A stretch of 64,000 bases of DNA. It comes from Nitrospira lenta. Its GTDB lineage: Bacteria > Nitrospirota > Nitrospiria > Nitrospirales > Nitrospiraceae. Shown piece after piece: positions 34,423 to 43,117 of the stretch. The translations under genes were made by a program, and so were the position numbers. The notes below the pieces were generated by a model, which made no database searches, was not told where the DNA came from, and worked only from the letters and a program-made list of their open reading frames with translations. Location: positions 496,001 to 560,000 of the forward strand of contig NZ_OUNR01000012.1 of the NCBI RefSeq assembly GCF_900403705.1, read 5' to 3'. Each line of letters begins with the position of its first letter. Position 1 is the stretch's first letter.

Positions 34423-35193
34423 TCATTTCGGCTGAAACGCCTGGCTCAGGAACCGCCAGACTTTATCGAGTGCGCGATCGAGAATGTGGGTTCCCTGCCA
34501 GCGCGGCTGATTCTCCTGCGCGTGGCGGGCGGCCCAATCCAGCGCGGTCGCGAGAGGGATCAGCTTCGGTGGTTGTTCCGTCAGTTCTCCCCACAAGAGG
34601 CTCAGGGCCGGTCCGATCCGCACCGGCACCGGCAATGCGGCAATTGGATGTTGCATGGGGTCCTGGCACCACTCGGCCGGTGAGGTCACCAGCAATTCTC
34701 GACAGGCTGCCGGGCGGTGTTCGTAGATCGTGCAGACGTCTTGATCCAGAAAGGCGCACGGAAGGCGAAGCGCAAAGTAGGCGCGATTGATCGGTTCCAG
34801 CGCGGCGTCGTCCGGCGGGGCGGTCGATTCACCCATCGCGATCAAGTTATTCCAGAGTCCACGGGCCAGCAGGGCCGTCCGCGTGACGGCAAACCGTTGA
34901 GCCAGACGGGCGTGTTCCGCTTCCGGCAAGGTCTGCACGTAATCGCGAAGCGCAAAGGCTTCAGGGGCTGAGACCGGGACGAGCATGCGGCAGCAGGCGG
35001 CGCAGCCTTTTTGACATGAAACGGCCTGTCCCGCTTCAACGCTTCGGCGCTCTTCCAGGGCCTGGGCTTCTTCTCCCAGTCTCCGCATCATCGGGACAAT
35101 CGCCGAGACTGGTACGAAGCCGGTCGGGACCTCCACCGCACTGGTTAGTTGCCCTGCCGGTGTGTTGAGTGAAATGTCGTATCGTTCGGTCAT
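34423..35193 (-). CDS. YkgJ-family cysteine-cluster protein
   Basis: 256 residues. The cysteine cluster CQKGCAACCRMLVPVS (C-x3-C-x2-CC) followed by CAFLDQDVCTIYEHRPAACR matches the YkgJ/CxxCxxCC family, thought to bind zinc or an iron-sulfur cluster. The molecular role is unknown. A second, shorter YkgJ-type protein is encoded at 41162-41809. It lies 34 bp before thrH on the same strand and may be co-transcribed with it. Confidence 0.82.
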   Translation of the reverse strand: MTERYDISLNTPAGQLTSAVEVPTGFVPVSAIVPMMRRLGEEAQALEERRSVEAGQAVSCQKGCAACCRMLVPVSAPEAFALRDYVQTLPEAEHARLAQRFAVTRTALLARGLWNNLIAMGESTAPPDDAALEPINRAYFALRLPCAFLDQDVCTIYEHRPAACRELLVTSPAEWCQDPMQHPIAALPVPVRIGPALSLLWGELTEQPPKLIPLATALDWAARHAQENQPRWQGTHILDRALDKVWRFLSQAFQPK

Positions 35194-35281
35194 CAGCTCT
35201 CGATGGTGTCAGATTGGCGCATCATAGAGAAGCCGTTGCCGCAGGGTCAACCGCAGGGCTCTCTTGCTCCCCTTCCGTGGA

Positions 35282-35698
35282 ATGCCGATAATGGCGATTA
35301 TGCTTTCTGGTCATGTGATCGGTTTGTTGAAAGAATATATGCAGGATTTGGTGGAGCAGGCCAGGCAGGAGACCTCGGCTCAGGAGCGGTTTGGTTTTGC
35401 CGCGACGGTCTATCGGCCGGACCATGCCATTTCAGATCTGTTGGCCCTGCTTGATGACCGGATCGAATCTGAAGGCATGCAGGTGGGGTTGCCGGAAGGT
35501 TTTCTCCATGAGATCTGGAGTCTTTGCAATCAAGCCAGCGTGCATGTGGCCGATCGCGTGTATGTCGAATCCAATGTCGGATCGGAAGCGGGGAGCAAAG
35601 CAAGAACCAGAGAGCTCACGTATCGGGCGTTGCTGGCGTTTATCGAGGCTCGTGGGCGGGCGTCGGCGCAAGGTGAGCAGGGTGTAATGGAATCTTGA
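35282..35698 (+). CDS. Hypothetical protein
   Basis: 138 residues from ATG 35282; ATG 35291 and a TTG at 35264 are alternatives, and none has a strong ribosome site. The protein is mostly helical (HVIGLLKEYMQDLVEQARQE, SDLLALLDDRIESEGMQVG, ELTYRALLAFIEARGRASA). No signal peptide and no recognised family. Codon use looks like that of its neighbours. It lies between divergent ykgJ-like and convergent YdcF genes. Confidence 0.5.
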   Translation: MPIMAIMLSGHVIGLLKEYMQDLVEQARQETSAQERFGFAATVYRPDHAISDLLALLDDRIESEGMQVGLPEGFLHEIWSLCNQASVHVADRVYVESNVGSEAGSKARTRELTYRALLAFIEARGRASAQGEQGVMES

Positions 35699-35762
35699 GT
35701 CGATTCTTGATGTGGAGCCGGAGGTGGCTGGATAGCGGGTGGCAAATCGAAGCGTGCTGCGT

Positions 35763-36578
35763 TCATAGCTTCCCCGCAAGCCTATATACAGCGATGCCGG
35801 CGAGTTCTTCGATCGCTCCCGATATTTCTCGGAAGGCCCACATGGCGGGAAGGACATCGAAGACGGAAATGGTATTCCATCCGTCCAAGGCGCGATTTTT
35901 TGCATGAAATCCGCAGGGGTAAGGGATGACGGCGAATCCTTGGGCCCGGAAGAGCGCCACCGCTCTTGGCATGTGGATCGCAGCGGTGACTAAGATAATC
36001 GATGCACGGTCACCGAGCAGGTGTTTGGTTCTCGCGGCGTTCTCGTAGGTAGTCCGGGCTTGGCCTTCTATGATGATGGCCGCGGCGGGAACTCCGAGGC
36101 GAACGGCCCATTCTTTCATGACGGCCGCCTCCGTGGGCCCTGAGCCAAACACGCGGGCGTCCCCGCCGGTCACGAGGAGCGATGGGGTGATGCCGCGATG
36201 GTATAAATCTGCGCCGCAGGCTGTTTGCCGCATGGACTCTTCCGTCAGTTCGGTGCTGGGGCGTAGCGAGCCGGAGTCGCGAATGCCGCTACCTAACACC
36301 ACGATGGTGCCATTTGCGTCTGGTTCTGGAAGTCCTGATCGAAGGTGTTTCCCTTCCAGCGTGGCTACAAGCAAGTGTGCGATCAGCGGGGATGTGAGGA
36401 TGAGTAGCAGCGCAATCAGAGCGATGGAGCTCATGCGGATCCAGCGCTGTCGTGCGAGGGAGGGCGGCCGCAAGGCCAACAGCATGGTCAGCCCTGCGAG
36501 GGTCACGATCCAGGTGAGCGGGTAGACCCCATACTTGACGAGCTTATAGAGGCCGAAGAAAACGGGAGTCAGTTCCAT
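35763..36578 (-). CDS. YdcF/ElyC (DUF218) envelope protein
   Basis: 271 residues from ATG 36578. Two membrane helices at the N-terminus (about 10-30 and 45-75), then a DUF218 domain: TIVVLGSGIRDSGSLRPSTE, ADLYHRGITPSLLVTGGDA, then QARTTYENAARTKHLL and VTAAIHMPRAVALFRAQG. ElyC/YdcF proteins act in envelope biogenesis, with ElyC linked to undecaprenyl-phosphate metabolism. The catalytic role is not proven. It is divergent from the EVE gene with about 83 bp between. Confidence 0.88.
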   Translation of the reverse strand: MELTPVFFGLYKLVKYGVYPLTWIVTLAGLTMLLALRPPSLARQRWIRMSSIALIALLLILTSPLIAHLLVATLEGKHLRSGLPEPDANGTIVVLGSGIRDSGSLRPSTELTEESMRQTACGADLYHRGITPSLLVTGGDARVFGSGPTEAAVMKEWAVRLGVPAAAIIIEGQARTTYENAARTKHLLGDRASIILVTAAIHMPRAVALFRAQGFAVIPYPCGFHAKNRALDGWNTISVFDVLPAMWAFREISGAIEELAGIAVYRLAGKL

Positions 36579-36661
36579 TGACGTTCCTTGGGGATGGCGG
36601 CGGATGTTGGAGTGCGCAGCATAGCAGGAGTCGCAAAAACGACCAAGAGAGGATGCAGGGT

Positions 36662-37135
36662 ATGTCGCGATCACGGCAGTATTGGCTCATGAAATCCGAG
36701 CCGTTGGTATTCTCGATTGAGGATCTGGCGCGGGCTCCGAAGCGCACGACCTGTTGGGACGGCGTGCGGAACTATCAGGCCAGAAATTTCATGCGGGCGA
36801 TGAAGCCGGGTGACCAGGTGTTGTTTTATCACAGCAACGCGAATCCGCCGGCCATCGTGGGGATCGCGGAAGTGGCCGGTGCGGCGTATCCTGATCCAAC
36901 CCAGTTCGAGCGGAGTCACAAGCATTTTGATCCTGCCAGTGATCCCGCGGCACCGCGCTGGGACATGGTCGACATCCGCTATGTTCGAACCTTTGCTACA
37001 CCGATTTCGCTCGATTCTCTGAGGACAGAGAAGGCGCTCGTCGGTATGGCGTTGTTGCAGAAGGGGTCGCGCCTGTCGGTTCAGCCGGTGACGAACGGGG
37101 AATGGGAGTACATCCTGAAGCTGGCTACGGTGTGA
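36662..37135 (+). CDS. EVE domain-containing protein
   Basis: 157 residues from ATG 36662. It starts with the EVE/thymocyte nuclear protein signature RQYWLMKSEPLVFSIEDL, then WDGVRNYQARNFMRAMKPGD, VLFYHSNANPPAIVGIAEV, and YPDPTQF. EVE domains are related to PUA and YTH folds and are thought to bind modified bases in DNA or RNA. The gene stands alone here, which is common in bacteria; restriction partners are not seen. Confidence 0.92.
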   Translation: MSRSRQYWLMKSEPLVFSIEDLARAPKRTTCWDGVRNYQARNFMRAMKPGDQVLFYHSNANPPAIVGIAEVAGAAYPDPTQFERSHKHFDPASDPAAPRWDMVDIRYVRTFATPISLDSLRTEKALVGMALLQKGSRLSVQPVTNGEWEYILKLATV

Positions 37136-37147
37136 TGCCGTCGTGTC

Positions 37148-37396
37148 TCAGGTCCTGGCCTTGCCTTCGTCGAGATGGCGATGTTGCCAGTCGAGCCAGG
37201 CATGTCCGAGCTCGTGCGCGAGAATATAGCGGCGCCTAGTCATCGGGAGGCGCTTTCGAATATATATTGTCCGGTTGTCATCATCCCAGATGCCATCAGC
37301 GTTGGCATCGCGCTTATCCATTTCAGTGTCCGTCAGTTGGCGGATTGCAATCTGATAGCCGAAGGGAAGGACGACTCTGGTCGGGATTCGTATCAT
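37148..37396 (-). CDS. Small IrrE/ImmA-like (HExxH) metallopeptidase-domain protein
   Basis: 82 residues. It carries RRRYILAHELGHAWLDWQH, an HExxH motif followed by another His in the position seen in ImmA/IrrE (DUF955) peptidases, preceded by strands of the usual N-terminal part (NRTIYIRKRLP). A loop DKRDANADGIWDDD has the D-x-N-x-D-G pattern of a calcium site. It is shorter than typical IrrE proteins (150 or more), so it is a minimal domain or a remnant. The plus-strand frame over the same bases looks like a shadow. Confidence 0.7.
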   Translation of the reverse strand: MIRIPTRVVLPFGYQIAIRQLTDTEMDKRDANADGIWDDDNRTIYIRKRLPMTRRRYILAHELGHAWLDWQHRHLDEGKART

Positions 37397-37638
37397 GCAA
37401 GCACGGCTCCTTTATTTGCCCGCTGTGAGACCACAGCATCGGGAGAGGCGGTATTGGCCCTCTCAGGCATTCGGACGGTCAAGGTACGAATACCTTACCA
37501 CAAAGTTCGAATGCGCCGATGTCATAATAAATTTGCTATATCAATGCGTTACGATTGATTGGTCGTTCCGGTCGCTGCGCTGGAAAGACCGAGAGAGGTT
37601 CGTTTAGCAGGTTTCTCTTCAGGATGAACTCGTGTATC

Positions 37639-38403
37639 ATGCCGCCTATGCATCAGGTCACAATCGATGAGATGGTGAAGGCTTTTCCCCAATCGGTCCG
37701 GCTGACTGAAGTCAAGATCCGGGATCGCGGAGAGGTCAAAAAACTGGATGCCGGGGATTTGCATTTGCGGACCGGCGACCGAGTCTTGCTCGAAGCTGAC
37801 GGCGAAGTGACGTACGGAGTGGTCTATGCCGCGCCGTACGAGACGCCGTTCATTCCACCGATGCGCGTGCTGAAACCGATTCTCCGCAAGGCGAACGGAG
37901 AGGATGCCGCGCTGGTCTCGCGGCTGGAGCGCTTGTCTCAAGAGGCGCTGACCTATTGCCGGGCGAAGGCCTGCGAGATGAAGCTTCGGCTGAAGCTGGT
38001 GGAGGTCTATGGCGCCCTCCAGCGCCGGCAGTTGACCTTTGTGTATACCGCAGATGATCGCATCGATTTCCGTGAGCTCGTGCGTGACCTGGCCAGGCGC
38101 TTTGGCGGTCGGATCGAGATGCGCCAAGTTGGGGTGCGTGAAGAGGCGAGAAGGCTCGGTGGACTCGATACCTGCGGCCTGGTGCTCTGCTGCACCAGTT
38201 TTCTGACAGAGGTGAAGCCCGTCACCGTGAAGCAAGCCAGAACGATGGGGCTGCAAGTCGAAGATCCTCGGCTGCTCGGCGTCTGTGGACGATTGAAGTG
38301 CTGTCTCATGTTCGAAATGATGGACGCGCAGGGTGCGGTGGCGTCGCCCGTTCAGAAACTCATCACGCCCTCACGGCCGACCTCGCCAGCCCGATCTTCC
38401 TAA
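37639..38403 (+). CDS. PSP1-domain protein (RicT/YaaT-like)
   Basis: 254 residues from ATG 37639; ATG 37624 and 37648 are alternatives. PSP1 signature: GDLHLRTGDRVLLEADGEV, AYCRAKACEMKLRLKLVEVY-type segment (here YCRAKACEMKL), FVYTADDRIDFRELVRDLA, GGRIEMRQVGVREEAR, and CGLVLCCTSFL with CGRLKCCLMFE. The conserved cysteines bind iron-sulfur clusters in Bacillus RicT. In other phyla the family is linked to RNA processing and often lies by DNA polymerase delta-prime or metG; neither is seen here. Confidence 0.9.
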   Translation: MPPMHQVTIDEMVKAFPQSVRLTEVKIRDRGEVKKLDAGDLHLRTGDRVLLEADGEVTYGVVYAAPYETPFIPPMRVLKPILRKANGEDAALVSRLERLSQEALTYCRAKACEMKLRLKLVEVYGALQRRQLTFVYTADDRIDFRELVRDLARRFGGRIEMRQVGVREEARRLGGLDTCGLVLCCTSFLTEVKPVTVKQARTMGLQVEDPRLLGVCGRLKCCLMFEMMDAQGAVASPVQKLITPSRPTSPARSS

Positions 38404-38682
38404 CGGCGACGGTCTCGCTCAATCCCGTATTTCATTCCGCATGCTGCGGTGCGTTGTCTGCCGTTGGCCAGATGGGACCGGTCGTACCCGCAAGAGTATC
38501 AGGATGCCGCAAGCGATTGAGTGATTCTCGGTCGTGATCTATGCCCTATGGATCGAACTGCCCGACGAAACTATTCCGAATCCTTTTCTGCCCATTCCGC
38601 TCTCAGTAGAGTGAACGTTCAAGGAGGAGCAGCAGATCGGTTCCGTGCCGTATTCCAACCCTATATCAGGAGGTCGTACGTG

Positions 38683-39201
38683 ATGAAAAAAGGACTGTTA
38701 GTTCTGATCGCGGTGACAGCTATTGGCTGTGCCGGAGTGGCGCCCCAGAAGGCGATGAGCGGAGAGCCGAAATCACCGGTTGAAGGGTTCGACATCCACG
38801 TGCAGGCTCCTCACTTGATGCCCAACGGAGAACCCGGTGGACCGTTCCATCACTATTGCAAGGGAATCTCCGATAAGATTCTCCAATGTCTTCTATTCGA
38901 CTCCACGGATCCCAAGGCCAAGCTCGTCGCGATTGAGTATTTCGTTTCAAAAGACCTGACTCGAAAGTTGCCTGCCATTCAGTGGCACCGGCATTTCCAC
39001 GATCACAAGGTCGAGATTGCCACGGGCCGCGTCCAGATTCTTGACATGCCAGCCGATCAAGCCGCGAAAGTGGCGGAAGTCGCCGCCGGGACCGATGGCG
39101 TGATCTACCACTTGTGGCAGCACGGACAGGAATTTCCGGACGGCTCGGTGAGCTTCCCGCAGTCACTCGGGCACAGCTTCCCCGGTCATTCTGACAAGTA
39201 G
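38683..39201 (+). CDS. DUF1264 (OBAP-like) lipoprotein
   Basis: 172 residues from ATG 38683 with CAGGAGGT upstream. A lipoprotein signal ends at AIGC-AG (Cys16). The mature part has the DUF1264/OBAP-type motifs: GFDIHVQAPHLMPNGEPGG, FHHYCKGISDKILQCLLFD, AIEYFVSK, WHRHFHDHKVE, and DGVIYHLWQHGQEFPDG. The many conserved His residues suggest metal binding (inference). Bacterial members have no known role. A terminator hairpin follows 9 bp after the stop. Confidence 0.85.
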   Translation: MKKGLLVLIAVTAIGCAGVAPQKAMSGEPKSPVEGFDIHVQAPHLMPNGEPGGPFHHYCKGISDKILQCLLFDSTDPKAKLVAIEYFVSKDLTRKLPAIQWHRHFHDHKVEIATGRVQILDMPADQAAKVAEVAAGTDGVIYHLWQHGQEFPDGSVSFPQSLGHSFPGHSDK

Positions 39202-39210
39202 GCAATTGTT

Positions 39211-39261
39211 GAAGGGCCAGCTCCGTCTGTATTGACGCGGGCTGGCCCCTTCCCAAGTTTT
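39211..39261 (+). terminator. Terminator hairpin after the DUF1264 gene
   Basis: GAAGGGCCAGC (39211-39221) pairs with GCTGGCCCCTTC (39241-39252) with one bulged C, then CCAAGTTTT. A likely intrinsic terminator. Confidence 0.7.
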
Positions 39262-39304
39262 CGCCGCGCGGGCCGAATTCCATTGCGGAGGGAGAGGGAC
39301 TGTC

Positions 39305-39763
39305 ATGATGATGCCGTGTTATCGGTATTGGGTGCTGCTGGGCCTGTTTATCATGGTCATGATCGGACAAGGCCCTATCGTGGCGTCTGCGACTGAATCG
39401 GCAGTACTCAAACCCCGTGTCCCGGCCGACAAAATTGATGAAGCGAGGACCTGGTCCAACCCGTTCGAGGCGACGCCCGAGAATATCAACAAGGGACAGG
39501 CCCTGTTTCATGGCAAGGCGTTTTGTGTGACCTGTCATGGGAAAGACGGCAAGGGGTTGGGCGATATTCCGGGGCTCGTCGGAAAACTCCCGCGGAATTT
39601 CACCGACAAGATTTGGCAGGCTGCTCGTACGGACGGTGAGCTCATCTGGATTCTCAAGAATGGGAGTCCGGGTACCGATATGGCCTCATTTGTTCCGCTG
39701 GTTCTTACCGAAGAAGAAGCCTGGCATGTCCTGCTCTACGTGCGATCCTTCGGACAGCCGTAG
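39305..39763 (+). CDS. Class I c-type cytochrome
   Basis: 152 residues. A signal peptide at the N-terminus (VLLGLFIMVMIGQGPIVASA) is followed by one haem site, AFCVTCHGKDGKGLGD, near residue 75. The axial Met is probably in the MASFVPL segment, followed by the closing helix EEEAWHVLLYVRSF. A monohaem periplasmic electron carrier. The next gene, an outer-membrane barrel, overlaps its end by 38 bp. Confidence 0.9.
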   Translation: MMMPCYRYWVLLGLFIMVMIGQGPIVASATESAVLKPRVPADKIDEARTWSNPFEATPENINKGQALFHGKAFCVTCHGKDGKGLGDIPGLVGKLPRNFTDKIWQAARTDGELIWILKNGSPGTDMASFVPLVLTEEEAWHVLLYVRSFGQP

Positions 39764-40784
39764 TCTGAGCGGCCGGGCTCGGTTTCTTTCCCGCCGAGCG
39801 TGCGTCTTCGCGGTCATTTGTTTCGCTCTGCTCGGTGCTCCTGGTCGCGCGATGGCTGAATGGACGGCCACCGCTGGGACTAAAGTCCTCTATACTGACA
39901 ACGTATTCGAACTCTCGTCCTCGCGGCGCCTGGCGATGGCTGAAGATCCTAGTCAACCGGTGGTCGTGCCTGTCGATAAAGCCAGCGATGTGGTGTGGGA
40001 ACCGTCGATCGATCTTCGCCACCGCTCGCGCCCGACAAATCTTGGCGATACGGAAGTATCGGTGAAAGCCGCGGGTTTCCTATTCACAGACCATCCAATT
40101 TTCAATCACGGTAACTACCGTATCCAGCTGAAGCAGGCGCTGGATGCCGATACGTCCATTCTGATCCGATACCGGTTTGTTCCGAATCTCTTTCTCGGCC
40201 CCAATACGGAACGCCGGACTGGGCTTCGCCTTCCCGAAGAAGAGCGCGTGACCTCCCATGTGTGGCGCGTGCAGCTTGAACGGCGGTTGTCGGATACGTT
40301 AGTCGGGACGCTCGTTGGTCGGTATGGCTTGCGGCGATTTAATGACGTGTTTGCCGAGCGCGATACCGCCTTCTGGAGCGCGGGGCCGCAAGTAGAGTGG
40401 CTGGTACTGCCGCGGGTCACGCTCAGCCTGGCCTACTTGTTTGAACAGGGCCTGGCCGACGGACGCGAGCAAACCCAATTTAGAGACGACGTCTCCTATC
40501 GCCAGCATTTTACGTCGATCGGCGCTACGGTACAGATCTCTGAGCCGCTCTCTTTGGTCGTCGGGTATGCGTACCGGCGCAAAGAATTTACGAGTGAGAT
40601 TGTGGGTGATTCGAATCGCGGGGCTGTGGATACCACTCACCAAGGCTCTGCGGAGTTCCAATATCGGCTTTCTGACGCAGCGATCATGACGCTGGGCGTG
40701 CAGCGCTCACAGCGCGTGTCCAATATGGCCAGCCGAGAGTATTTCAATACCAATATCTCTCTGGGGGTACAGTATCGCTTCTAG
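39726..40784 (+). CDS. Outer-membrane beta-barrel protein
   Basis: 352 residues from ATG 39726, which overlaps the cytochrome gene; no later in-frame ATG fits the signal peptide (VFAVICFALLGAPGRAMA). The mature protein has alternating strands typical of a barrel (WTATAGTKVLYTDNVFEL, RIQLKQALDADTSILIRYRF, SLAYLFEQGLADG) and ends in SLGVQYRF, with the terminal Phe used for outer-membrane insertion. It resembles outer-membrane proteins of unknown substrate. Overlap with the cytochrome gene implies joint expression. Confidence 0.8.
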   Translation: MSCSTCDPSDSRSLSGRARFLSRRACVFAVICFALLGAPGRAMAEWTATAGTKVLYTDNVFELSSSRRLAMAEDPSQPVVVPVDKASDVVWEPSIDLRHRSRPTNLGDTEVSVKAAGFLFTDHPIFNHGNYRIQLKQALDADTSILIRYRFVPNLFLGPNTERRTGLRLPEEERVTSHVWRVQLERRLSDTLVGTLVGRYGLRRFNDVFAERDTAFWSAGPQVEWLVLPRVTLSLAYLFEQGLADGREQTQFRDDVSYRQHFTSIGATVQISEPLSLVVGYAYRRKEFTSEIVGDSNRGAVDTTHQGSAEFQYRLSDAAIMTLGVQRSQRVSNMASREYFNTNISLGVQYRF

Positions 40785-40830
40785 AGGGCAGGATGTGAGC
40801 TGTAACAGGCAAGACAGAGCCTGATCTACC

Positions 40831-40850
40831 CAAGCCGTGCCGGCGGCTTG
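40831..40850. terminator. Short hairpin between barrel and tRNA genes
   Basis: CAAGCCG (40831-40837), loop TGCCGG, CGGCTTG (40844-40850). Seven perfect pairs but no T-run on either strand; it may end transcription from both sides. Confidence 0.4.
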
Positions 40851-40899
40851 CCGACATGAAGAGCGAACAGAATAATTTGGAGAAAATCGAGAAGGGTTT

Positions 40900-40975
<76 letters not shown>

Positions 40976-41037
40976 ACCTAGGATATGTGCGATGCAGAGG
41001 TCTTTGTGCGGTCGTGTTCCTCGCCGGTGCTTGCTGA

Positions 41038-41114
41038 TGGTGCGCCTGACAGGATTTGAACCTGTGGCCCTCAGCTCCGGAGGCTGATGCTCTATCCAGC
41101 TGAGCTACAGGCGC
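41038..41114 (-). tRNA. tRNA-Arg (CCG)
   Basis: Read on the minus strand: acceptor GCGCCTG, D-arm AGCTCAGCTGGATAGAGC, anticodon stem TCAGC/GCTGA with loop CTCCGGA (anticodon CCG), T-arm ACAGGTTCAAATCCTGT, acceptor CAGGCGC, discriminator A and an encoded CCA. It decodes CGG. Confidence 0.96.
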
Positions 41115-41161
41115 TCCCGTAAGCAAGGACTGGCACCTTACCACAGGGCGAAAGTCTCTGT

Positions 41162-41809
41162 CTAGGCGGAGCGTGAAGGAGGCAGAAGGGCTTCTTGGGG
41201 GAGGAAGGCATAGGGGAGCAGGAGTTCCTCGCCCGGGCATTGCAGTTTCAGGCGGAGCGTCGTCAATTGTTGGGACTCTTCTCCTGCCAGGCGGTCTTCT
41301 TCTTCTCGAAATGGAGGGGACAGGCGAATGATTGGGACGGCAGTTTGAATGTCGCAGGCGCCTTCGACGCATCCGTCTTGCTCCGGCGGGATGCCCATGG
41401 AGCGACAGGTGAGCGGCCGAAAGGCATAGACCTCGCAATGTCCGTCTGCGCTGAGTGCGGGGCAGGGCATGTCTTGGAATTGCTCGGCCACTTGCTCGGT
41501 GAGGTGGTCGGGCCAACCGTCCAGCAGTGGTGAGCTGGTCAGGTTTGGGAATTGGCTTTCGATAGTCGCTACCTGATCTTGAGCCTTCTGTTGGATGGCC
41601 CGGCGTTGCGTGTCCGGAAGACGGACGAGTCCTTCTTGGAGATGTTGTCGATCGAGGATCGTGACGGGAAACGTGCCGATGCAGCAATGGCAACAGCCCT
41701 GACGACAGGGCAGCTGTCCTAAGAGGGCTGCCGCAGCCCGCTCGAACCAGTGCGAGGTTTTGTCGGAAAGTGAAGAGGGCCTGGTCGGCGGTGTCGGTCT
41801 GTTCGACAC
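41162..41809 (-). CDS. YkgJ-family cysteine-cluster protein
   Basis: 215 residues. The cluster CRQGCCHCCIGTFPVT (C-x3-CC-x-CC type) is followed by CPALSADGHCEVYAFRPLTCR, the second half of the YkgJ metal site. Four more cysteines occur later (CVEGACD). Role unknown. It differs from the 34423-35193 protein outside the cluster, so the two are old paralogues. The stop of the next minus gene upstream is 6 bp away, so they form one operon. Confidence 0.8.
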   Translation of the reverse strand: MSNRPTPPTRPSSLSDKTSHWFERAAAALLGQLPCRQGCCHCCIGTFPVTILDRQHLQEGLVRLPDTQRRAIQQKAQDQVATIESQFPNLTSSPLLDGWPDHLTEQVAEQFQDMPCPALSADGHCEVYAFRPLTCRSMGIPPEQDGCVEGACDIQTAVPIIRLSPPFREEEDRLAGEESQQLTTLRLKLQCPGEELLLPYAFLPQEALLPPSRSA

Positions 41810-41815
41810 AACGGT

Positions 41816-42373
41816 TTATTCTTCCGGTGGGGACATGTCGACAATGAGGTCGCCCTTGGGTGAGTAAAAACCCTGGTCGTTGATCTGGACGATGCCGTTG
41901 CACTGTTCCTGGTAGAACTCCAGAATCCAGCCGTTAAAGTCATAGCCCTCGTCGGTCATATCGTCTTTTATAAAACGGGTAGTGAGAATGAACTGCGCCC
42001 GATTGACGAATTCAAGGGCGAGCTGGGCTTCAATATCTTCATAGGCCGTCAGTAGATCCCGGAATCGTGTTTGCTCCTGCTCGAACACGTCCTGATAGGT
42101 GCCGCGATCCCGCACGCAAAATATTTGAACCGGTTTGCGGTCGCGGTGATAACCAAGCGAGATTTGGACCCAGGCCCACTCATCCAGGGCGGCGTCATCG
42201 ATGTTCTTTGGCACAATAGGAGTCTGACCGCGGGCTTTTAGGAAATCGATCAAGAGCCGGAGCGGCGGCGAATTCTCTTTCTGGCAGAATACGCGAGAAT
42301 ATACAAAGTTTTCAGCCTGTTCCGTTGAGTCTGCTTGCGCAGATGCGGGTAGAATCGGAAGTTCTCTGCCCAT
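41816..42373 (-). CDS. Hypothetical protein, YkgJ-linked
   Basis: 185 residues from ATG 42373 with AAAGGA six bases upstream (ATG 42379 is a second option). No signal peptide. Mixed alpha/beta look with conserved-like segments DEWAWVQISLGYHRDRKPVQ, RFRDLLTAYEDIEAQLALEF and a C-terminal part with YDFNGWILEFYQEQCNG. I do not recognise a family. The 6 bp gap to the YkgJ gene suggests they are translated together and act together. Confidence 0.7.
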   Translation of the reverse strand: MGRELPILPASAQADSTEQAENFVYSRVFCQKENSPPLRLLIDFLKARGQTPIVPKNIDDAALDEWAWVQISLGYHRDRKPVQIFCVRDRGTYQDVFEQEQTRFRDLLTAYEDIEAQLALEFVNRAQFILTTRFIKDDMTDEGYDFNGWILEFYQEQCNGIVQINDQGFYSPKGDLIVDMSPPEE

Positions 42374-42515
42374 GATCATCCTTTCACTGGAGCTCGTATT
42401 TCTGCGCTGTCTGGCCTCTCTGGCCGGAGGCGTTTCAGTACTTTACGCCGGGGTCTCTTTGAACTGCAAGAGGGCACTGTAGGCATTTCCCCACGCCTGG
42501 CCTGTGTTTTTCTCG
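42374..42515. other. Divergent intergenic region, left part
   Basis: With 42516-42680 this forms about 307 bp between a minus hypothetical gene and HU. A 72-codon minus frame at 42443-42661 has no ribosome site and lies over the HU promoter, so I do not call it. Apart from the promoter listed below I see no other element. Confidence 0.4.
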
Positions 42516-42544
42516 TTGACAGCCTGGGGACTCTTGGCTACACT
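42516..42544 (+). promoter_or_regulatory. Strong sigma-70 promoter of the HU gene
   Basis: TTGACA (42516-42521, perfect), 17-base spacer, TACACT (42539-42544). This would give a leader of about 130 bases before the HU start. Confidence 0.75.
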
Positions 42545-42680
42545 CTCGCGGGTTTTCATGGTGGGAGTGTTGTTGAAGGGCCTTTCGCCAGACGATTCTA
42601 CGTTTAGCGTGTTCTCAGAGAGGCGAGTCAACATTCGATTTGTGGTTTTTCTTCTTCTCACTTTCTAAGGAGGTTCCCGA

Positions 42681-42968
42681 ATGGCAAAATCAATGACGAA
42701 GTCGCAGATTGCCGACTACATGGCCCAAAAAGCAGGTTTGACCAAGAAGGCCGCTGTCCAGATGATGGACGATTTCGCCGCCTTGGCCTATCGTGAAGCG
42801 AAGAATGTCTTCACGGTACCCGGTATCGGCAAGTTGGTGTTGGCGAACCGCAAAGCCCGGATGGGCCGGAATCCGCAGACCGGTGAGCCGATCAAGATCC
42901 CGGCCAAGCGAGTGGTCAAGTTCCGCGTCGCGAAGGTGGCCAAGGACGCAATCCTCGGAAAGAAGTAA
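42681..42968 (+). CDS. HU-family DNA-binding protein
   Basis: 95 residues with AAGGAGG upstream of ATG 42681. HU/IHF fold: SQIADYMAQKAGLTKKAAVQ helical body, PGIGKLVLANRKARMGRNPQ forming the beta arm with the RNPQTGEPI tip, and ending in FRVAKVAKDAILGKK. The arm keeps the Pro in RNPQTG that intercalates into DNA. The HU/IHF signature region is slightly unusual (VPGIGKLVLAN for GFGTF). Nucleoid protein; expression is expected to be high given the promoter. Confidence 0.94.
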   Translation: MAKSMTKSQIADYMAQKAGLTKKAAVQMMDDFAALAYREAKNVFTVPGIGKLVLANRKARMGRNPQTGEPIKIPAKRVVKFRVAKVAKDAILGKK

Positions 42969-43047
42969 TCGAGGTATTTCCGTCCGGCATCGGTGCAGCG
43001 CCATGATGCTCTCAGGGGCTTCATCCGCTGCAGATGGCGACAGAAGC

Positions 43048-43090
43048 AAGGGCTGGCTTCCCTACTCGGAGGCCAGCCCTTTGTATTTTG
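43048..43090 (+). terminator. Terminator between convergent HU and MoaD-like genes
   Basis: AAGGGCTGGC (43048-43057) pairs with GCCAGCCCTT (43072-43081), then TGTATTTTG. Intrinsic terminator for HU. Confidence 0.75.
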
Positions 43091-43117
43091 GTATTTTGCG
43101 CAAGACGCAACGATGTT

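Noticed and set aside
37481-37496. Hairpin AAGGTA-CGAA-TACCTT as a terminator
   Set aside because: Only six pairs, no T-run, and it lies upstream of both flanking genes.
37175-37558. 127-codon plus frame opposite the HExxH gene
   Set aside because: The minus frame carries the HExxH motif and sensible strands; the plus frame is its shadow.
42443-42661. 72-codon minus frame upstream of HU
   Set aside because: No ribosome site, lies over a strong HU promoter, and the protein has no recognisable pattern.
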